From an uncultured Prevotellaceae bacterium (lineage in GTDB: Bacteria > Bacteroidota > Bacteroidia > Bacteroidales > Bacteroidaceae), in assembly GCA_900316505.1 (NCBI GenBank), contig ONDH01000036.1:1-33306 (forward strand): 33,306 nucleotides of DNA, written 5' to 3'. The translations under genes and the position numbers were made by a program. Below are positions 1-7,373 of the stretch, piece after piece. The notes beneath the pieces were generated by a model. The model saw nothing but the letters and a program-made list of their open reading frames with translations, made no database searches and had not been told where the DNA came from. How positions within the stretch are numbered: position 1 is the stretch's first letter; the number at the start of each line of letters is the position of its first letter.

Positions 1-126
1 GGAATGACTTGTTGCTTGGCGCATGCATATACACATTATATTATATACGCTGCGCGCTGCTTGTCTTGTTCTGTTCGCAGTCTGTCAAAGATCTAGTTTT
101 GTGCCCTCCCTTTCGGAAAGCGAGTG
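1..126 (-). promoter_or_regulatory. Putative rRNA-operon leader with boxA-like element
   Basis: Downstream of the leftward promoter, the minus strand carries TCTTTGACA (83-91), which resembles the boxA antitermination element found ahead of bacterial 16S rRNA genes. It is followed by an A-rich stretch containing ACAGAACAAGACAAG. No open frame is evident. I infer that 16S rRNA starts just beyond the left edge. The rRNA itself is not in the window, so this rests on the leader alone. Confidence 0.45.
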
Positions 127-156
127 CAAAGGTACGACCTTTTTCAATACTGGCAA
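127..156 (-). promoter_or_regulatory. Strong leftward promoter, possibly for an rRNA operon outside the window
   Basis: On the minus strand there is TACCTTTG (127-134) preceded, after exactly 19 bases, by TTG (154-156). This matches the Bacteroidetes vegetative promoter. The transcript would run toward position 1 and leave the window. No coding frame follows it, which suggests an RNA gene. Confidence 0.6.
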
Positions 157-259
157 AATGTTTCAGCAACTTTTTTAAAGAAAAATGAAAAATAGCGCTT
201 TTTGAACAAAAAAGAAGCAAAGAAAACGGAAAAGTCACTACTAATTAGGTCAAAAACCG

Positions 260-2473
260 TTATTTGAGGAGGTGGTCATCGAGGTAATTTTCGATACGTG
301 TAATGAGGTGTCGACGCGTATTGCCTCCACTGATATTGTGGTTTCGGTTGGTGTAGAACTGCATGTCGAATTGGTAGCCTGACTGAACGAAAGCTTCAGC
401 CAATTCTGCGGAGTTCTGGAAATGCACGTTATCATCTGCCATGCCATGAATGAGGAGCAAGTCACCCTTAATCTTCTCATAGCGATGGAGGGGCGAACAA
501 TCGTAGCCAGAAGGGTTCTCCTGAGGTGTGCGCATGAAACGTTCCGTATAGACAGTGTCGTAGAAACGCCAATCTGTAACGGGAGCCACTGCCACACCGC
601 AATTGAACACTTCCCTACCTTCACACATTGACATGAGCGTGTTGAAACCTCCGAAGCTCCATCCCCAGATGGCAATGCGGGACTTGTCCACATAAGGAAG
701 TTTTGAGAGCCAAAGCGCCGTCTCCACCTGGTCATGCGATTCGAGGTCACCCACCTTCAGATATGTGCATCGTTTGAACTCCGAGCCTCTTCCGCCCGTT
801 CCACGTCCGTCCACACACACGACGATATAGCCTTTGCCTGCCAGATGCTGTTCCCACATCAGTCCACTCATGAAACCGTTATTGTAGGAGTTGAAGACCA
901 TCTGATAGCCAGGACCACCATATTGGTACATCAGCACAGGGTATTTCTTGGTGGCATCGAAATCATGCGGTTTCACCATCCATCCATTCAGTTGGATGCC
1001 ATCGGCTGTGTTGACAGAGATGAGTTCCACCGTTCCCAAAGACAGCGCATCACGTTGGTTCTTCAAATCCGCATTGTCCTCCACCACCTTGAGTGCCTTA
1101 CCCGATGCGTTGCAAAGGGTATAGACAGGAGGAGTGGTCAAGTTGGAATAGGTGTTGAGATAATATTGGCAGCCATTGGCAAACACAGCTTCGTTCCAGC
1201 CCTTTTCTGTTGAGAGTTTCGTCTTCTTTCCCGAAGCATCCACCTTGTAGATATATTTCTCCAGAGGGCTTCCCTCGTTGCAGGCATAGTAGAAATTCTT
1301 GCCCGTGGCATCGGTACCATAGTAGTCTATCACCTCATATTCTCCCGAAGTGAGTTGGCGCACCAACTGTCCACCGATGGTGTAGAGATACATGTGTTGG
1401 TAGCCGTCGCGTTCGCTGAGCAAGATAAATTGGTCGCGCGAAAAGTCGATGTCAGCATAGGCAGGCTCATCCACATAACGCTTGTCCTCCTCGCGAAGTA
1501 TAAGCTGGGCAGTCGTGCTACGGGCATTGACAGCATAGAAGTCCAGCCGATTCTGATGGCGATTGAGCGTGAGCACCATCAGTTTGTCCTTTTCACCCGC
1601 AAACTGGATGCGCGGAATGTAACCGTCAGCATCAAGTGGCACCTGCATCGTGCGTGTCACACGACTCTTGATGTCATAAGTCAGCACTGACACCTTCGAA
1701 TTCTCCTCTCCCGCTTTGGGGTATTTATATTCATCATTCCCCGGATAGAGCTTATATTCCTCCTTAGCAGGCCATGAACCTTGATACCAAGGGAAGGAGA
1801 ACGTCTTCACATTCGACTCGTCGAAACGAATCCATGCCAGCATCTCGCTGTCGGCAGAGAAGTCGAAAGCGCAGTTGAAGGAAAACTCCTCCTCATACAC
1901 CCAGTCGGGTTTGCCATTGATGATTTTGTTGCGTTCTCCATCCTTCGTGATCTGGCTCTCCGCATTGTTGAAGAGCAGTTTCACCAAGAAGATGTTGTTT
2001 TCCCTCACGAAAGCAATCTGGTTGCCATCAGGAGAGAACTTCGGGCACTCCTGCGGACCACCCTGCGAGAGTGGTGTAAGAGTTTTGTTCTTTATATTAT
2101 ATATATAATGTGTAGCCGTATATGAGCGACGGTATATCTGCTGACGGTTTGTCTCAATCAAGATATTCTTCTCATCGGGCGAGATGATGTAGCCTTCCAC
2201 AGCACGGATGGTTGCGCCACGAGCCTCTGAAGCGTCAAAAAGAACTTCAGTCACCTCACCTGTCTTGAACGAATGTTTCTCAATACTTTGTCGGTTGTCA
2301 CTCACACACGAATAGCTCTCGCCATCCGCCATCGGTTTCACGCCCCGAACAGACTTGGGATAGTATTTGTAATTAACCACATCATCCAACGTGATTTGCT
2401 GAGCAGAAACAGCCGCCACAGTCAGCCAAAGAGCCACCATGGCAAACATCTTATGAGTCATTATATTCTTCAT
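260..2473 (-). CDS. dpp4: Dipeptidyl peptidase IV, S9 family, secreted
   Basis: Serine exopeptidase of 737 residues that removes Xaa-Pro or Xaa-Ala dipeptides from peptide N-termini; likely periplasmic or surface-exposed, in peptide utilisation. A signal peptide covers residues 1-25 (ending VSAQ). The beta-propeller domain carries the double-Glu substrate-binding motif WVYEEE (191-196). The C-terminal alpha/beta-hydrolase domain has the nucleophile motif GWSFGG (Ser606), Asp680 in ADDNVHF and His712 in NRNHN, matching the human DPP4 triad in order and context. Length fits bacterial DPP4 (about 720-760). The start is supported by a promoter ending about 25 bases upstream. It is monocistronic and divergent from the DUF4230 pair. 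Confidence 0.95.
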   Translation of the reverse strand: MKNIMTHKMFAMVALWLTVAAVSAQQITLDDVVNYKYYPKSVRGVKPMADGESYSCVSDNRQSIEKHSFKTGEVTEVLFDASEARGATIRAVEGYIISPDEKNILIETNRQQIYRRSYTATHYIYNIKNKTLTPLSQGGPQECPKFSPDGNQIAFVRENNIFLVKLLFNNAESQITKDGERNKIINGKPDWVYEEEFSFNCAFDFSADSEMLAWIRFDESNVKTFSFPWYQGSWPAKEEYKLYPGNDEYKYPKAGEENSKVSVLTYDIKSRVTRTMQVPLDADGYIPRIQFAGEKDKLMVLTLNRHQNRLDFYAVNARSTTAQLILREEDKRYVDEPAYADIDFSRDQFILLSERDGYQHMYLYTIGGQLVRQLTSGEYEVIDYYGTDATGKNFYYACNEGSPLEKYIYKVDASGKKTKLSTEKGWNEAVFANGCQYYLNTYSNLTTPPVYTLCNASGKALKVVEDNADLKNQRDALSLGTVELISVNTADGIQLNGWMVKPHDFDATKKYPVLMYQYGGPGYQMVFNSYNNGFMSGLMWEQHLAGKGYIVVCVDGRGTGGRGSEFKRCTYLKVGDLESHDQVETALWLSKLPYVDKSRIAIWGWSFGGFNTLMSMCEGREVFNCGVAVAPVTDWRFYDTVYTERFMRTPQENPSGYDCSPLHRYEKIKGDLLLIHGMADDNVHFQNSAELAEAFVQSGYQFDMQFYTNRNHNISGGNTRRHLITRIENYLDDHLLK

Positions 2474-2499
2474 TGATTAACCAGTTTAGTTTTCTGTTA

Positions 2500-2529
2500 C
2501 AAAGTTACACATTTTTCCTCACATCGCAA
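2500..2529 (-). promoter_or_regulatory. Promoter of dpp4
   Basis: Minus-strand TAACTTTG (2500-2507) with TTG (2527-2529) after exactly 19 bases. The predicted transcript start lies about 20 bases upstream of the dpp4 ATG, giving a short leader. Confidence 0.65.
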
Positions 2530-2701
2530 CATTCTTCGACGTTTTTTAATTATTCGCATTGCGGATATGTTATTTCATTGGGTTGAGAATACCACAAAGG
2601 CGCTACACCGCAATAGAGAAATGAGAGAATGTGGACAGGAAATGGTGAGGACTGAAAGAATCGTTGGGAGTTGAGTGGGCAATTCACAAATAAGTGTATT
2701 C

Positions 2702-2793
2702 CACAAGCGCATGTAAGTCTTGCCCACAAACGAGTGTAAGTCTTGCCCGTAAACGAACGTAAGTGTCCCTCACAAACGAGTTGCAAAACGTGG
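2702..2793. repeat. 23-bp imperfect tandem repeat, four copies
   Basis: Copies begin at 2702, 2725, 2748 and 2771, an exact 23-base period. The core is roughly CACAAACGAGTGTAAGTC. A shorter related segment precedes them at 2685-2701. Copies 2 and 3 are nearly identical and copies 4 and 5 diverge. The array lies between the divergent dpp4 and DUF4230 promoters. There are no spacers, so this is not a CRISPR array. Confidence 0.7.
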
Positions 2794-2797
2794 AATA

Positions 2798-2854
2798 GTC
2801 TACATTTTATGCCAAAAGTGTAGATTATTCTACGTTTTTCAGATTTTCGTAGAC
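2798..2854. repeat. Concentric inverted repeats upstream of the DUF4230 promoter
   Basis: Four GTAGA-type half-sites form nested inverted repeats: GTCTAC (2798-2803) pairs with GTAGAC (2849-2854), and GTAGA (2820-2824) pairs with TCTAC (2829-2833). Both pairs centre near 2826. The group ends five bases before the -33 element of the DUF4230 promoter, so it could be an operator. Function is inferred from position only. Confidence 0.5.
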
Positions 2855-2858
2855 TTTT

Positions 2859-2889
2859 TTGTTTGCATGAAAAAAAAGAGGTATCTTTG
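2859..2889 (+). promoter_or_regulatory. Promoter of the DUF4230 pair
   Basis: TTG (2859-2861), 20 bases, TATCTTTG (2882-2889). Transcription should begin near 2896. This makes the upstream in-frame GTG (2895) and ATG (2901) essentially leaderless and favours the ATG at 2931 as translation start. Confidence 0.6.
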
Positions 2890-2930
2890 CAGTTGTGAAC
2901 ATGGTTCCCTTTATGTTGAATACAGTTGGA

Positions 2931-3572
2931 ATGAGACATCTACACATTATATTATATATAGGGATGCTGGCAACATTGTTGGGCGTCACTTCATGCAACA
3001 GCTGTGGCACAGCGGGTGAGGAGGACGTGCCAAAGGTGGAGTCGGTAATTTTGTCGCGCATCAAGCAGAAGGCTGACTTGGTGACGACAGAGGTGAAGGT
3101 GAGAAAGTTGGCGATTTATGATTCGAGCAAGCATGAGAAGTTTGAACTAAAAGACCCGAGGACATGGAAGTATGGGGAGAGGAAGTGCATTGTGCCGGTG
3201 GATGTGACAATTAAGTACGGGTATGACTTGCGCGACTTGACGATAGACGATGTGAAGCTGACGGATGACAGTACGGCTGTGGTGATTCTTTTGCCAGAAC
3301 CGAAAGTGATTGATTCGGGTTATGAGGCGAAGGTGGAGGAAGGCGCTGTGGTACGGATGTCGTCGGGTATGAGAGACAAAATCAGCCATGAGGAGGTGGA
3401 CCAACTGATGGTGCAGGCGTACAAGGCTGTGATGAAGGAGGACTTTTCGGCAATGGTGAACAGGGACATCGAGAACAACGCAAAGGTGGTGTTTGAGGCG
3501 ATAGTGCGTGGAATTGGGATGAAGAATGTGGAGGTGATTGTGCAGAGCAAGAGTTTAGGGCTGAAGATTTAA
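2931..3572 (+). CDS. DUF4230 family lipoprotein
   Basis: A 213-residue protein resembling the DUF4230 family, for which I know no established function. From ATG 2931 it begins with a short basic segment and hydrophobic stretch ending in a lipobox, VTSC, with Cys22 as the predicted lipidation site. The mature part is mixed alpha/beta and ends in a helical segment. Longer starts at 2895, 2901 and 2913 are open, but the first two sit at the predicted transcription start. It is followed after 22 bases by a second protein of the same type, so the two are probably co-transcribed and may work together at the membrane. Family call is by sequence character, not a search. Confidence 0.7.
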   Translation: MRHLHIILYIGMLATLLGVTSCNSCGTAGEEDVPKVESVILSRIKQKADLVTTEVKVRKLAIYDSSKHEKFELKDPRTWKYGERKCIVPVDVTIKYGYDLRDLTIDDVKLTDDSTAVVILLPEPKVIDSGYEAKVEEGAVVRMSSGMRDKISHEEVDQLMVQAYKAVMKEDFSAMVNRDIENNAKVVFEAIVRGIGMKNVEVIVQSKSLGLKI

Positions 3573-3594
3573 GGTTAAGAATTATGATTGAGCA

Positions 3595-4185
3595 ATGAGA
3601 AATAGAGGTTGGATTATAGTGGCATGTGTTGTGGTGGTGGGCATTGTGTGTGCGATGCTCATCAGAGGGTGTGTGCAGAGGGGTGTGGAGGAGATTCCGA
3701 TGGAGGAGACGATGGCGAGCATTGAGGAGATACGTCCACGAGGAGAGATTTATGTGTGCAGTGCGATGATGGAGGATTTCACTCTGCAGCGTGCGACAGA
3801 ACGGAATTTCATCATGCCTGATGAGGAGCATTCGTGTGTGCAGACAATGACGCAGAAGTGCAGTTACAAGATTGACCTCGACAAGGTGGAATATGAGGCA
3901 GTGGATTCAACAAAGACGATATATGTGAAGTTGCCCGATGTGGAGTATGTGGCGACCACACAGAGCACGTCGTTCCTGTCGGATGACGGGAACTATTGGG
4001 CAGAGCATTTGCCAAACACGAATGCGATGAAGAGGAAGGTGGAGGGGCAAATCAAGAAGCGCTTTGACACGCCCAGCAACAAACGGAAAGCGGAGAGATA
4101 TGCAGAGGATGCGATTAGCGAGGTGATGAGGAAGTTGGGATATGAAGTGGAGTTTGTGAGGAAGTTGGAGAGGAGGAGGGAGTGA
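3595..4185 (+). CDS. DUF4230 family membrane-anchored protein
   Basis: A 196-residue protein with an N-terminal membrane helix (about residues 6-24) and a soluble remainder. It resembles its upstream neighbour in layout: N-terminal anchor, a beta-rich middle containing IDLDKVEYEAVDSTKTIYVKLP, then a charged helical end (EGQIKKRF...ERYAEDAISEVMRKLGYEVEF). It therefore looks like a diverged tandem paralogue. The first protein appears to be lipid-anchored and this one has an uncleaved helix, which would fit partners on different membranes or a heteromer; that is inference. It converges with the radical SAM gene 79 bases away. Confidence 0.65.
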   Translation: MRNRGWIIVACVVVVGIVCAMLIRGCVQRGVEEIPMEETMASIEEIRPRGEIYVCSAMMEDFTLQRATERNFIMPDEEHSCVQTMTQKCSYKIDLDKVEYEAVDSTKTIYVKLPDVEYVATTQSTSFLSDDGNYWAEHLPNTNAMKRKVEGQIKKRFDTPSNKRKAERYAEDAISEVMRKLGYEVEFVRKLERRRE

Positions 4186-4205
4186 AAAAAGCTGCGAGGA
4201 AAGAA

Positions 4206-4222
4206 CTGCGGGAAAACCGCAG
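4206..4222. terminator. Small hairpin between convergent genes
   Basis: CTGCGG (4206-4211), loop GAAAA, CCGCAG (4217-4222), in the 79-base gap between the second DUF4230 gene and the convergent radical SAM gene. There is no T-run on either side, so it is at best a weak or factor-assisted terminator. Confidence 0.3.
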
Positions 4223-4264
4223 TATGCAAGTCTTCAACGGGAAGCATGAGGAAGGAGAGTAGGG

Positions 4265-5188
4265 CTATGCTGAAGAAAGGCAAAGGCGTCCTTGATGGGT
4301 GTTTCTTGTTTGCATACGAACACGAAGGCGGTCCACAAATTCGTGGTTTTTCAAGCCCCATCCGGGAAGGGCAAGAAGACTGGAAGGAGATTGGGAAACA
4401 AAGCGTTCGAGAATAAGGTCTGGACGCAAGCGTTCTATGAAATCAATGACAAGGTCAATATATTCTTCGGGGGTGAAGAGATGGAAGTCGGAAGGTTGCT
4501 CCGCAAACTCTTGCGCCATTCGGGTGCCCTTGATGAGTTGGAGCTGATGGAGCTTGAGCGTGGTGAGGGGAAGAGCGGAAAGAATGCCGGCTTCTGCAAG
4601 GATAGCTTCCCTACTCTCTCCTGGGAGTCCAAGAATGAGATGGGCACCTGTGCGAATGCCACAAGCAGCAGTGCGAGTGACGGCATCGGCAGTTTGGGCA
4701 TGGGTGTGACCACGGTTGATACGCGACAACGTCGCGTCATAGATGGATTCGATGCCGTATTCGACGAGGAGGAAGGTGCGATGATTGAGGTCGGAAAGAT
4801 AATCGAGGAGGTCGTTGGGCATACAGTCGGGACGAGTGCCTATGACGAGGCCTATCACATCGGGGACGGAGAGGGCTTCTTCGTATTTGGCTTTGAGATT
4901 TTGGTGGGAATCGTAGGTGTTGGTGTATGCCTGGAAGTATGCTAGATACTTCATGTCAGGGTATTTGCGAGAGAAAAAATGCTTGCCCTCCTCCAACTGT
5001 CGCGTGATTGACTTGGTGGTGACACAATAGTCGGGATTGAACGTCTGGTTGTTACAATAGGTGCATCCACCCGTACCCACCCTTCCGTCACGATTGGGAC
5101 AGGTGAAACCGGCGTTGAGAGAGATTTTCTGCACCTTCACACCCAGCTGTTCTTTCAACCATAAACCATATTCGTTGTATCTTCCCAT
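4265..5188 (-). CDS. Radical SAM protein, YhcC/TIGR01212 family
   Basis: A 307-residue radical SAM enzyme of the YhcC type. The [4Fe-4S] ligands are Cys30, Cys42 and Cys45 in CPNRDG...GCTYC; the wide spacing of the first two is characteristic of this family rather than the usual CxxxCxxC. Later features are YFQAYTNTY, the VEYGIES segment and HLILGLPGES. The reaction is not established for the family as far as I know. The start at 5188 (MGRYNEYGLWL) is chosen because an in-frame ATG at 5203 lies only about 5 bases from the predicted transcription start. The gene is divergent from the ribosomal operon. Confidence 0.85.
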   Translation of the reverse strand: MGRYNEYGLWLKEQLGVKVQKISLNAGFTCPNRDGRVGTGGCTYCNNQTFNPDYCVTTKSITRQLEEGKHFFSRKYPDMKYLAYFQAYTNTYDSHQNLKAKYEEALSVPDVIGLVIGTRPDCMPNDLLDYLSDLNHRTFLLVEYGIESIYDATLSRINRGHTHAQTADAVTRTAACGIRTGAHLILGLPGESREAILAEAGILSALPLTTLKLHQLQLIKGTRMAQEFAEQPSDFHLFTPEEYIDLVIDFIERLRPDLILERFVSQSPSSLLALPGWGLKNHEFVDRLRVRMQTRNTHQGRLCLSSA

Positions 5189-5213
5189 TTTACAAAAACG
5201 CACTTTTCAGGCA

Positions 5214-5245
5214 CAAAGGTAAAGATTTCTTCAAAAAGTGTCAAA
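5214..5245 (-). promoter_or_regulatory. Promoter of the radical SAM gene
   Basis: Minus-strand TACCTTTG (5214-5221) with a TTTG element (5242-5245) about 20 bases upstream. It is back to back with the rplM promoter; the two -33 elements are 16 bases apart. Confidence 0.55.
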
Positions 5246-5261
5246 AAAACAAAGAAAATGA

Positions 5262-5291
5262 TTGCCACTTTTGTAAAAAGTCGTACCTTTG
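5262..5291 (+). promoter_or_regulatory. Promoter of the rplM-rpsI-rpsB-tsf operon
   Basis: TTG (5262-5264), exactly 19 bases, TACCTTTG (5284-5291). This is a consensus Bacteroidetes promoter, as expected for ribosomal-protein genes. Transcription would begin near 5298, leaving a leader of about 190 bases. Confidence 0.7.
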
Positions 5292-5297
5292 CAAGCC

Positions 5298-5486
5298 GAT
5301 TTATATCGAGAGGTGGCGAAAGTCGCCTCGTGCTCTGTGTGGATAGCATCGCTCACATAGGTGGGAATGCGGTCCGTGAAACGCAGAAAACCCAAAGGGA
5401 AACCGATGGGCACAGTACGTCAGTCGCACGGCAACGTCGAGCTGGCAGCGAACACACATTATTAATTATTAAAACCAAAAGGTTAA
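5298..5486 (+). promoter_or_regulatory. Structured rplM leader RNA, possible L13 autoregulatory element
   Basis: The leader contains an 8-bp hairpin closed by a GAAA tetraloop (stem 5310-5317 with 5322-5329), then further GC-rich sequence, and ends in an AT-rich unstructured stretch before the ATG. In E. coli L13 represses its own rplM-rpsI mRNA, so a regulatory leader is plausible. No known motif was matched. No convincing gene lies in this stretch. Confidence 0.45.
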
Positions 5487-5948
5487 ATGCAATCAAACAG
5501 TTTCAAGACAAGCTACATCACCCCTGAAGCAGCAGAAAAGAAGTGGGTGGTAGTGGATGCTGCAGGACAGACTCTCGGTCGTTTTGCATCCAAAGTAGCA
5601 CAGGTACTTCGCGGTAAGTACAAACCCGTCTTCACACCCAACATGGACTGTGGTGACAATGTAATCGTTATCAATGCCAACCAGATTAAGGTTACTGGTG
5701 CCAAGGAGTCTCAGAAGGTGTACATCACTTTCTCTGGGTATCCAAGCGGTCAGCACAAGGCAACTTATGCTGAGATGGTGAAGCGTCCAAACGGATACGA
5801 GAAAGTGCTCCGTCACGCTGTGAAGGGCATGCTTCCAAAGGGCATCCTGGGTAGAAAAGTTCTGAAGAACCTCTACATTTTCGAAGGCGCTGAGCACGAC
5901 AAGGAGGCTCAGAAGCCAGTAACACTTGATATTAACACCCTCAAATAA
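5487..5948 (+). CDS. rplM: 50S ribosomal protein L13
   Basis: Large-subunit ribosomal protein of 153 residues, an early-assembly 23S rRNA binder. Family hallmarks are WVVVDAAGQTLGRFASKVA (about 20-38), LRGKYKPVFTP, CGDNVIVINA, the YPSGQ segment, and HAVKGMLPKGILGRKVLKNL near the C-terminus. Length is typical for Bacteroidetes, a little longer than the E. coli protein. It is followed by rpsI after 11 bases, the near-universal L13-S9 pair. It is probably controlled through its long structured leader. Confidence 0.97.
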   Translation: MQSNSFKTSYITPEAAEKKWVVVDAAGQTLGRFASKVAQVLRGKYKPVFTPNMDCGDNVIVINANQIKVTGAKESQKVYITFSGYPSGQHKATYAEMVKRPNGYEKVLRHAVKGMLPKGILGRKVLKNLYIFEGAEHDKEAQKPVTLDINTLK

Positions 5949-5959
5949 GCATAAGGTAT

Positions 5960-6352
5960 ATGGCAGTAGAATATATCCACGCAATTGGTCGCCGTAAGAG
6001 CGCCGTTGCTCGCGTGTACCTTACAGAAGGTACTGGCAAAATCACCATCAACAAGCGTGAACTTGCTGATTATTTCCCATCAGAACTGATTCAGTTCGTT
6101 GTGAAGCAGCCCCTCAACCTCCTCGGCGTTGTTGAGAAGTATGACATCAAGGCTAACCTCACAGGTGGCGGTTACACTGGTCAGAGTCAGGCACTTCGCC
6201 TCGCTATCGCCCGTGCACTTGTGAAAATCAACGAAGAAGACAAGAAGGCACTCCGCGCTGAAGGCTTCATCACACGTGATGCACGTGCTGTTGAACGTAA
6301 GAAGCCAGGTCAGCCAAAGGCACGCCGTCGCTTCCAGTTCTCTAAGCGTTAA
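5960..6352 (+). CDS. rpsI: 30S ribosomal protein S9
   Basis: Small-subunit ribosomal protein of 130 residues. Hallmarks are the N-terminal AIGRRKSAVARVYL, the GGGYTGQSQALRLAIARAL helix region, and the basic C-terminal tail ending in SKR, which reaches the P-site tRNA in the assembled ribosome. It is co-transcribed with rplM. The following gap of 168 bases before rpsB holds its own structured RNA rather than an obvious terminator, so read-through into rpsB is likely. Confidence 0.97.
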   Translation: MAVEYIHAIGRRKSAVARVYLTEGTGKITINKRELADYFPSELIQFVVKQPLNLLGVVEKYDIKANLTGGGYTGQSQALRLAIARALVKINEEDKKALRAEGFITRDARAVERKKPGQPKARRRFQFSKR

Positions 6353-6520
6353 TATTACTTGGAAGACCAGAGAAACCAAGATTATTGGGAGAATCTGGTC
6401 GACCAGCATATCATATCATCGTTTAGTATCTAAACTTGCAGGCTCTCTCACACAAAGGGCGACCTGTGGGTTGGTTAAACAAACATTAACTCAAAAAGAA
6501 AGTAAACAAACAAAACAATT
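6353..6520 (+). promoter_or_regulatory. Structured rpsB leader RNA
   Basis: The stretch between rpsI and rpsB has two clear hairpins. One is GTTTAG-TAT-CTAAAC (6421-6435). The other, 6451-6468, pairs CACA with TGTG and GG with CC around a GCGA tetraloop, with a two-A bulge. The last 40 bases are A-rich and open. S2 represses its own mRNA leader in E. coli, so a comparable role is possible; homology to that leader is not established here. Confidence 0.4.
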
Positions 6521-7336
6521 ATGGCAAGAACAGATTTTGATTCTCTTCTCGCAGCAGGTGCACACTTCGGTCACCTCAAGCGTAAGTGGAACCCCGCTAT
6601 GGCTCCTTACATCTTCATGGAGCGCAATGGCATTCACATCATCGACCTTCACAAGACAGTCGCAAAGCTCGATCAGGCTGCTGACGCTCTCAAGCAGGTG
6701 GCAAAGAGCGGCAAGCGCATCCTCTTCGTCGGCACTAAGAAGCAGGCACAGGAAATCATCGCAGAGAAGGCACAGTCAGTAGGCATGCCTTACGTGACTG
6801 AGCGCTGGCCAGGAGGTATGTTGACCAACTTCCCAACTATCCGTAAGGCTGTGAAGAAGATGGCTAACATCGACAAGCTCTTGAGCGACGGTACATACGA
6901 CAAGCTTTCTAAGCGTGAGAACCTCCAGATTCGCCGTAAGCGTGCCAAGTTGGAGAAGAACCTCGGTTCTATCGCTGACCTGACTCGTCTTCCTTCAGCC
7001 CTCTTCGTGGTTGACGTGATGAAGGAGCACATCGCAGTAAGCGAGGCTAACCGTCTGGGCATTCCTGTGTTCGCTATCGTCGACACCAATTCTGACCCAC
7101 GCGACGTTGACTTCGTTATCCCAGCAAACGATGATGCAGCTAAGTCTATCGAACTCATCCTCAGCGTTGTATGCGGCGCCATCAACGAAGGTCTTGAGGA
7201 GCGCAAGGTGGAGAAGGCTGATCAGGAAGCTAATGCTGAGAAAAAGGAAGGCAAGGTTCCTGCTGTAGAGGCAGAAGAAGAGGAAGTTGCTGAAGAGGCA
7301 CCAGCTGAAGAGGCTGAAGCTCCAGCAGCTGAATAA
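6521..7336 (+). CDS. rpsB: 30S ribosomal protein S2
   Basis: Small-subunit ribosomal protein of 271 residues. Hallmarks are LLAAGAHFGHLKRKWNPAMAPYIF near the start, the ERWPGGMLTNFPTI segment, and LFVVDVMKEHIAVSEANRLGIPVFAIVDTNSDP, followed by PANDDAAKSIELI. The core ends near residue 228. The remaining 40-odd residues are a low-complexity Glu/Ala tail (AEEEEVAEEAPAEEAEAPAAE type), longer and more acidic than in E. coli and probably disordered. It is followed by tsf, the usual S2-EF-Ts pair. Confidence 0.97.
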   Translation: MARTDFDSLLAAGAHFGHLKRKWNPAMAPYIFMERNGIHIIDLHKTVAKLDQAADALKQVAKSGKRILFVGTKKQAQEIIAEKAQSVGMPYVTERWPGGMLTNFPTIRKAVKKMANIDKLLSDGTYDKLSKRENLQIRRKRAKLEKNLGSIADLTRLPSALFVVDVMKEHIAVSEANRLGIPVFAIVDTNSDPRDVDFVIPANDDAAKSIELILSVVCGAINEGLEERKVEKADQEANAEKKEGKVPAVEAEEEEVAEEAPAEEAEAPAAE

Positions 7337-7373
7337 TAAACAGTAAATTGTAATTTTAATATCGTAAATCATT

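Noticed and set aside
2685..2793. CRISPR-like periodic repeats
   Set aside because: The 23-bp units are directly adjacent without unique spacers, and no cas gene is nearby.
4292..4945. 217-codon plus-strand frame opposite the radical SAM gene
   Set aside because: It is antisense to a gene with clear family motifs and shows no recognisable domain.
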